A DNA stretch of 64,000 nucleotides from Hanleya hanleyi (taxonomy: Eukaryota > Mollusca > Polyplacophora > Lepidopleurida > Hanleyidae), in assembly GCA_036873755.1 (NCBI GenBank), contig JAVTVY010020566.1, positions 1 to 64,000 of the forward strand, written 5' to 3'. Below are positions 57,578-64,000 of the stretch, in pieces. The notes under the pieces are model-generated. The model was not told the origin of the DNA, made no database searches, and was given only the letters and a program-made list of their open reading frames with translations. Within the stretch, counting starts at the first letter, position 1; the number at the start of each line of letters is the position of its first letter. The position numbers and the translations under genes were made by a program.

Positions 57578-58090
57578 ATGTATTATCTGAAAGATCATAT
57601 AGTAGATGCCGCCCTAACACGTGGCTTTATAACGGAATTCGGGCTGGAAACTTGGCACGAGTGGATAAAATATAATTATAGATATTGTATTCCTCCGAGA
57701 AGACTCTGTGTTGACAATCACCGATCCACTTTGTTCTCTGCTGATGGCGGTGGTAACATGTTATACCTCGATCGCCACAATGTCAAATGCGGGACAAGTA
57801 GCTTTATCAGCTATTTTAAACTGGAACGAAATCCCGATAACACTCAAGTCAGATATGCATACTTTTGCTGCGATGTACCATACTCAACCAGGTACTGGGC
57901 TAGGGTTGGCTGTATAGAGGGCAGTACCGCTGAAACAAGTGATGGCGGGGGTAATGTCGCCTATTTGAACAGACAGAGGGTGGCCTGTCCTCAGGATTAC
58001 TATTTGAATCAATTCCAACTTCAGCGAAACGTGAACGCGAAAACGATATACTACAGCTACAAGTGTTGTGGCTTCAGGGGGGGGTGGTAA
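57578..58090 (+). pseudogene. C-terminal region of the cephalotoxin-like gene, out of frame
   Basis: This frame is offset by one base from the main one and overlaps it upstream to about 57,479. It encodes two similar repeats, each with a DGGGN..YL.R..V.C core followed by F.LERN or FQLQRN and ending in a Cys-Cys pair (about 57,743-57,877 and 57,941-58,072), as in the C-terminal end of cephalotoxin-family proteins. It ends with TAA at 58,088-58,090. The switch falls near a G run at 57,570-57,573. No splice pair is seen that would skip the stop. Whether this is a true mutation or an indel in the assembly cannot be told from one sequence. Confidence 0.75.
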
Positions 58091-58503
58091 AGCATGTTCG
58101 TCCGAAATATCATTTGATATCTTATTACAACTATTTAACTTGTCGATTTGAGGGTTTCGGTTGTGCAAGGCATCTAATTTTTTACATTCTAGTTAGATCA
58201 TGGGAAACAAAAACCAAGTCGGTCGCATAGATCGGACACTCTGGAGAGTTTATTTATCTGCGAAACCCCGTTTCAAGGGAATGAAGTTGTCTTCTGTGTG
58301 CCGAAATCTGCTTTTTCTATATATAATACAGTGTAAAACTCATGCGATAATATCCGATTGTCTGGGATATGTCATCCCACTCACGTATGTGGCATGGGCT
58401 CGTGCGACGCAGGTTGCCCGTCACGACGCTTGACACGTGCTACAGGCGTGATGTGCTTTACGTTTCGGTCGGTGTGTCGTTCATATTTTTTGATAAAATC
58501 TTG

Positions 58504-58509
58504 ATTAAA
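58504..58509 (+). terminator. Possible poly(A) signal ATTAAA
   Basis: ATTAAA about 410 bp after the last stop; no AATAAA is closer. Weak evidence. Confidence 0.3.
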
Positions 58510-58868
58510 GTATAATGATTTAAATTATTAGAGAAAAAGAATCCCATATTAACATGATTATGGGATGAAAATGGCGGCTTGTTCTTCTCTCTAGTGGGAA
58601 TTCAAGTTAGAGGAGATCCTCTTATTCTCTATTTCACAATAAGAGAGATGGGATCGGCGAGATAATCTGAAGATTGATTTAACACGATCCTTTATCTGGG
58701 TACATTTTAGGTACCATATTTTCACAAAATGAGATGGAATGATTCATATGTTTGTCGATTTCTTCATATTATTGTTCTTCGGCTGATCTTCACCGCACGG
58801 GGAATTTGGAAAGCCTCGGTTGATCATTTTCAAATTGCTTATGGCTAATGCTTGAGCTTATCATCTTC
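58510..58868. other. No gene recognised
   Basis: Short inverted phrases around 58,555-58,660 (AATCCCATATTAACATGATT with TATGGGAT; CCTCTTATTCTC with AATAAGAG), but no definable element. Confidence 0.35.
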
Positions 58869-59238
58869 ATTTAATCAAGTCAATTTCTACGTTCCCACTT
58901 CGAGTCTGCCGTGATTTATCTGACCACATTCAGTGTTCAAAATCCGAGGTGTAAATTTCACCAACGAACGAGAGATGAACCAATCAGAACCTACACGCCG
59001 ATTGTGTGCAGACTGACATCATCTTCAAGTAGCGGCGTCATTCCTCCCAATATGGTGGTAGTGTTGGCCCAATATATAGGTCAGCCAATCAATAACTTTT
59101 CTATGACACATTTCGAAATTCAAATGGTTTCGAGGTCAGTGACGTCTCTTGTCTATTTATATGTTCTTTAGAAGTGGGCCATATATATCAAGGGAAGCTC
59201 GAAGTGGGAACGTAGAAATGGGCTTGATAAAATGAGGT
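58866..59238. mobile_element. MITE-like element with about 40-bp inverted ends
   Basis: TCATTTAATCAAGTCAATTT plus CTACGTTCCCACTTCGAG at the left is inverted at the right (59,198-59,237). The core has an 86-codon frame (58,911-59,171) that is not convincing. No target duplication seen. Confidence 0.6.
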
Positions 59239-60285
59239 TGGAGCTTAGACGCTGTGGTGGAAACAAAAACTTGCTCTGTTGACAATTTTATCCGCGCGAA
59301 GGGTAAACAGGTTAGGGGAATGTCGCTTTCTAAAATGGAGGTAAAAGGGGTCATTTTCGCTGAATAAATCAGTTCACATAATGAGTTCAGAAAAATTCTC
59401 TTGAGGCGCATACAGACATATCTACCCCCATTAAATGGTAGTAAAAAAGTAAATTGTATAAGTAAATTTGCATAATAATAGGCCAAACATCCTTCGCGCT
59501 GTTCAAACAACATTTGCTGGTTCTTCACATAGCAAATTAATTTTGTGACATGGAACAATAGATAAATCAATGCGCCTGAAATGTTGATGCATTGGTTAAG
59601 AAGGAATCAAAAGTTATTGAGTTAAAAGGACCTTTTTTGCCTCCAATTTATAGAGTTGGATCGCTCTAACCTGGTAAAGTTATTGCTTGTTTGTCTGTTA
59701 GACTTTCTGTCTGTACTTTTTTTTGCTCGCTGATAGAGCGAACCTTCAGTGGTAGTTTCAATGGATCCTTGTGAAAGCTGAGCGGAGCAGACTCCTATAG
59801 CTACGTCGGGAGCGAGGTTGCATTCTATGGACGGGTTGTTGCACACGTCTCCGCTGTGGTTGGCGAAGATATTGTTCTTGGGCCTGCATGTTAGTTTGTC
59901 TGTTCGAATGTCTGTTTGCACCTATAAATGAATGCGAATTTCGGATTCTCACATACGTGCATCATACATTTAACATACATGTTAAATGTATAATTTTCTG
60001 TTGTGCTAATCATAGAACCTTCAATGACAGATTCAGTCGCGATTTCAATGTGTGGAGTAGGATACTATATTACATGCTCGAGTATTTACATTCTATGAAT
60101 GATTTTATTATTTCTGCATGGACAGTAAGTATTCTCCGAGCAAAGCGTATTTCCAATATCCGATATCGGTCACTGTTGGTGTCGAAATACTTAGTAGTGA
60201 TTGGGTGACGGTCATGACCTCTATGCCTTTTTTCGATAAAAATTTCTTTGGAGTTTGCTTCTGATAAAGTGACCATCGTCATCCA
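59239..60285. other. No gene recognised
   Basis: A 137-codon minus frame (59,157-59,570) overlaps the right end of the MITE-like element and shows no domain. Other frames are shorter. Confidence 0.4.
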
Positions 60286-60289
60286 TTTT

Positions 60290-60336
60290 ACGCTCCTCTA
60301 ACAGCTTACTGTGAAAGTAAGCTGCTACAGGAGCGT
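60290..60336. repeat. Strong 20-bp-stem hairpin
   Basis: ACGCTCCTCTAACAGCTTAC pairs with GTAAGCTGCTACAGGAGCGT across a 7-nt loop, with two mismatches. Flanks ATCCATTTT.. and ..ACATCCATTTT are also repeated. Small RNA precursor, foldback remnant or cruciform are all possible. Confidence 0.6.
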
Positions 60337-60526
60337 ACATCCATTTTGGATCAGGAAGAGAAATGACCTTGCGGTATGGAATAAACACATCTGGACACGT
60401 GAGGAAAATATCACGTTACAAGACACAGCGGAAGTTACGCGAAAACAGCACTTGCATGCAACACCATTTTGGTGTTTCAATCTGTCAGGTTGTAGTTGTT
60501 ACCTGTTTACTGGGAAAAGTTGGAGG

Positions 60527-61238
60527 TTGAATATTTTTTTAAATTTCATTATTTTTTCATCAGGATAAGAGAAGATGATCCATGAAAAAAGTGGGGGTTC
60601 AGCATACTTGTTCAAAAAATATGGCAGCCAAATGTATAGCACTTAAAAGCCATAACACTGAACACATAGGGAAATTTGGGGGTTTTTTTCTTGCCTAATG
60701 CTCAATAAATCAAACTTCCCAAGGTCAAATTTCTCCATTTTTCTATATAATACTAAACACATAGTTCTTGTTGAAAATGTAAAAGAAAAACAGGGAGAAA
60801 CCGGCCTTTCTTATAAAATATTAGCGGTATGACAGATGAATTCAGCCTTTCCAGTCCTTTTTCCAGGAAGGGGGGGGGGGGGGGGGGATCAGGGTGAGGG
60901 TAGGGAAGATTATTGGAGGTTCATTTATGAGTCATTTACTAGTTTTCTTGTTGTTGAAAGTGACTTAGAGTGAATTTAAGGAGATTCCAGAGGCATAATT
61001 TTCATAGCGCACTTTGCATCCTCCAACCACTGAATCTAAAATGCCGACTTTTTGGTCAGTCCTATCTCACTACCAAACCACCAGTAACATGCATAAATGG
61101 TTTTGTTGTGTCTTTTTTATCCCATTTTGAGATATCTAGGTATTTTTGTTAGGAAATTCAGCTTGTTTTGAAAAATTCGACAAATTACCATGTTGTAGCC
61201 CCATACGAGCAAGCGAATGAACGTGCTCGGCTCCCATC
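60527..61238. mobile_element. Second, eroded copy of the TTAA-flanked element
   Basis: Same order of phrases as 32,310-33,036 (GAGGTTGAATATTTTTTTAA, ACTTAAAAGCCATAACACTG, AATACTAAACACATA, CATGTTGTAGCCCCAT). The left inverted end is lost and the right end is degraded (GAATGAACGTGCTCGGCTCCC). It has a long G run at 60,870-60,887. Confidence 0.7.
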
Positions 61239-62029
61239 AATCTCGTTAGCATGGATGTGGCGTCACTCCCACAATGCTACACTGGACGAGTCTCTTTCAT
61301 ATGAACTATTTCTCAATAACACATAAAAAAAAAAAAAACAAAAAAAAAAAACGTTTCAAGGATTTCTTTAGGCAGAGCTACTTCCCTTCATTACCCTGAA
61401 ATATACATTATGGAACAGGGTCTGCATCCAGTCTACCACAACGCAAGCATCTGTCATGTGGTTTGTGCAGCAGACAATTTCACAAGCGTCGTCGTGTCCA
61501 CACAGGTTCGTTCAATGTTGGCCAAATATTGGTGTTTCTCATTTTGTCGGTGAGAACTCCAGGAATATATTCAGGAGTTTGGGTATGCTTCTCAATATTT
61601 TATCTCGCAACAATTGGACCCTTTTCTGGAAGTCGATATTCTCCACTAGAATTATAAACCCTAACAGTAATGGAACTCTACAGCCAAAGTAAAACACCCG
61701 CAAGTGAAAGAAAAGTTTGTATTGGACAAGGGCAATAACTCTCCATTCTTCCCTGTGGATAAGCACGCGAAATCTCGCGCGATTTATCGTGAGACTACTA
61801 AAAAAAAAATAGGTCAAGGTCATCCACGACTGAACTTGGTCAAGTTTACCGACGGTTTGGAGGTTACAGACTCTGGCGTTGGGAGAATGACTATTTCTAG
61901 CGTTGTTTTTTTAATTCACATAAGTTGATTTTTGAATAATGAGATTCTCAAAAACGTAAAGATATTTGGGGGTCTATGTTAAATACATATGAACATTAAC
62001 GCTTTGTACCACCTCTTTCCCTCTCCTCC
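61239..62029. other. No gene recognised; poly(A) run at 61,326-61,352
   Basis: A 27-bp A-rich run may be a retroposon tail. Frames of 64-94 codons near 61,456-61,928 have no known domains. Confidence 0.4.
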
Positions 62030-62340
62030 CCCTCCTCCCCCTACCAACACACTAAATATCTGTTTTACTCGTTGCGCTAAAGGGTTAAAACTTCTCGCAA
62101 TAAAATGTAGGAAATCCAAGATGGTCGCAATAATGGTTTCACAGTGACGTCATGTTCTAAAAATTCATTTTTGAATCTATTATTCTTTCAGATTTTCCAT
62201 ATTTTATTATATTACAATCTTTCCCCATAAATAAATTAGAAAATAATTATCTGATGTGGAATGACCCCAACAAGATTTGCGATAACGTTATGCAGTTTCA
62301 ACTCTTTTATTTTGTCATTTTGGAAATAATGCAGAAAGTT
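62030..62340. repeat. CRE/YY1-type repeat fragment
   Basis: Phrases such as GCTAAAGGGTTAAAACTTCTCGC, AATCCAAGATGGTCGC and ACAGTGACGTCATGTTC relate it to the family at 50.2 kb. Confidence 0.45.
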
Positions 62341-62559
62341 TGGCAGAGGAGCTAATCTCAGACGTAGAATGGTTAACTAAATAAGGCTGCTACCGCCTAC
62401 TTTAAGTATTTCTCCGTGTGTTTAGGTTTGTAATATTCTGAGACCTACTGAAAATGAATGTTCCGATGAGAGGCCTCCTCCATTGTACCTTATTTACAGT
62501 CTAGTTTTTAGTTTGATCATCATGAAAGTAAAATAAAATCAACAACATCTATAGAGAGT

Positions 62560-64000
62560 TGTTATCGCGAAGGTGTTAATTTTTAGTATCTTTTGGCAGG
62601 GTCGTTTTTGTCTAGAGGGTTTTAATCTTCATCTATCTGGTGGGATTTAACAAGGTAAAAGGTGTTTTTTTATCTAGAGGGTTTTAATTTTCAGTATATA
62701 TTTTCTGGGGTTTTACGAAAATAAATGTCCTTGTATTTAGAGGTGTTAACTTTCACATATTTGCTGGGATTAAACAAAATGAAGGTGTTATGTTGTAAAC
62801 GGTGTTATTTACGATCGGATTGGTAGGTTTTAACATTATATTAAAAGGTGTTATTATTTAGAGGGTGCTACTTTTCGTATATGGTTGGATTTACCCAAAA
62901 AAAAAGTTTTTATCAAGAGGGTATTATTTTCACACTGTTTGGTGAGATTTTCCAAAAAATATGTGCTTTTATCATGTATGGTGAGATACAACAAAATGAA
63001 ACTTTTATTATCTAGAGTGCGCTGTAATTTTCATTATATATCTTAGGATTATACAAAAAGATGCTTCATCTTGAGAGTAATTTTGAATAAATTTGGTGGA
63101 ATTTTACACACAAAGAAAACGTTTTCATATGTATGTGAAGACTTTTTTTATCTAGAGAGAGGGTTAATTTTCACATGTTCGTTAGGACTTCAGCAAAAAA
63201 ATATTCTTTGAGTCGAGGGTTAATTTCAATAGATACAATTTTTACCAAAAAATAATATTTTTTATTTGGAGTGTCTTATTTTCAGCATGTTTGTTAAAAT
63301 TATGCAGAAGAAAAAGCGATTTACTTAGACGGTGTTAATTCTCAATACATATTTGTATATTTTCAGTGTATCATTTTCATCATGTTTGTGGAATTTGACC
63401 AAGAAAATATGCTTTGAACTAGACAGGTGTTGATATGTTTGGTGTCTTTATGTCTTTATCTAAACGGTGTTAATTTTCAATATATATTTATATAATTTTC
63501 AGTGTATTATTTTCAATATATTTGGTGAAATTTGACCAAAAGAATGTGCTGTTATCTAGAGGGTGTTAATTTTCATTATGTTCGGTAGGATTTAACAATG
63601 CAAAGTGTCGTTCTATTCTGTATGTTTGAAGGACTTAACCAAAAGAAAGCGTTTTATCTTCAGGGTGTTAATTGATGTATATTTGATGGTATTTAAAAAA
63701 AATCTTATTATCTAGACGACTATAGTATGTCCATTCGCAGTATGTTTGGTAGGGTTTAGGACATGAAATTTGGTTGGTTGAATATCATAATAAGAGGTGG
63801 TTTTATTTAGAGGGTGTTAATTTTCACATCATTGTTGGGATTTGAGAGAATAAAATGTTATATAATTTATGTAAAGTCATTTTCGGTATGTACTTGATAT
63901 GATTTTACGAAAATATGTTTTCATCCAGAGGGTGGTAATTTTCAGTTTATATTTGGTAGGATTTGCAAAAGAAAATGTGGTTTTATCTAAATAACTCATT
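62560..64000 (+). repeat. Decayed minisatellite of about 65-80-bp units, runs off the window
   Basis: The phrases TTATCTAGAGGGTGTTAATTT, TTCA.TATRTTTGGTRGGATTT and AACAAAAGAAA.TGT recur about 20 times in order, with many indels, from 62,560 to the last base. No coding frame is long enough to note. Confidence 0.8.

Noticed and set aside
59157..59570. 137-codon minus-strand frame
   Set aside because: Overlaps the end of a MITE-like element; no recognisable domain.

Overview
This is eukaryotic, non-coding-rich DNA from an invertebrate, most likely a mollusc. Three things point there: tRNA-headed SINEs whose tail ends in GCGACGTTAAA followed by a CT or CACT run (about 8.65, 38.38, 43.06 and 51.7 kb), a type I recall mainly from gastropods and bivalves; the tandem repeat family opening with a CATATAGCGATCGCTTTGTCC-like leader (30.5 kb); and the only substantial gene, which resembles cephalotoxin. 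No operons or prokaryotic signals are present. Almost everything else is mobile or tandem DNA, much of it nested.

Layout. 0-8.5 kb holds repeats rich in CRE (TGACGTCA) and YY1-like (CCATCTTG) motifs, plus four copies of a 1.1-1.4 kb element with palindromic CCTACGAAGTAGG ends. 8.5-13.4 kb has palindromes, hairpins, dispersed repeats and a TA-flanked palindromic MITE. 13.6-16 kb is a satellite of about 157 bp with 15 monomers. 16-26.3 kb is a near-perfect 5,469-bp tandem duplication that carries a reverse-transcriptase tail, a 60-bp minisatellite and an unidentified 156-codon ORF. 26-36 kb holds several MITE-like elements (TAA-, TA- and TTAA-flanked, one inside another) and a tandem repeat.

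36,417-45,797 is the most interesting object: a 9,381-bp, almost entirely palindromic element with TIRs beginning AGTA, flanked by the 6-bp target duplication TTGGTG and inserted into a reverse-transcriptase remnant. Each arm carries a TATA-driven three-finger C2H2 gene fused to a domain I associate with Polinton-type or polymerase-type mobile proteins. Both gene copies are broken at the same place. I read it as a deleted, head-to-head, non-autonomous Polinton/Maverick-like element.

46-47 kb has a tRNA-Leu(CAA)-like gene with an intron, followed exactly at its acceptor end by a 571-bp foldback element with a 9-bp target duplication. 47-54.8 kb is mostly unremarkable, with repeats and one SINE. 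54,853-58,090 is a large intronless reading frame for a secreted cephalotoxin-family protein (signal peptide, helical region, EGF, laminin-type EGF, TSP1, LDLa, two C-terminal repeats), broken by one frame change before the C-terminal part. 58-62.5 kb has small inverted-repeat elements and diverged repeat copies. From 62.56 kb to the window end is a decayed minisatellite.

Apart from the cephalotoxin-like gene and the tRNA-like sequence, I do not consider any reading frame in the window to be a supported host gene.
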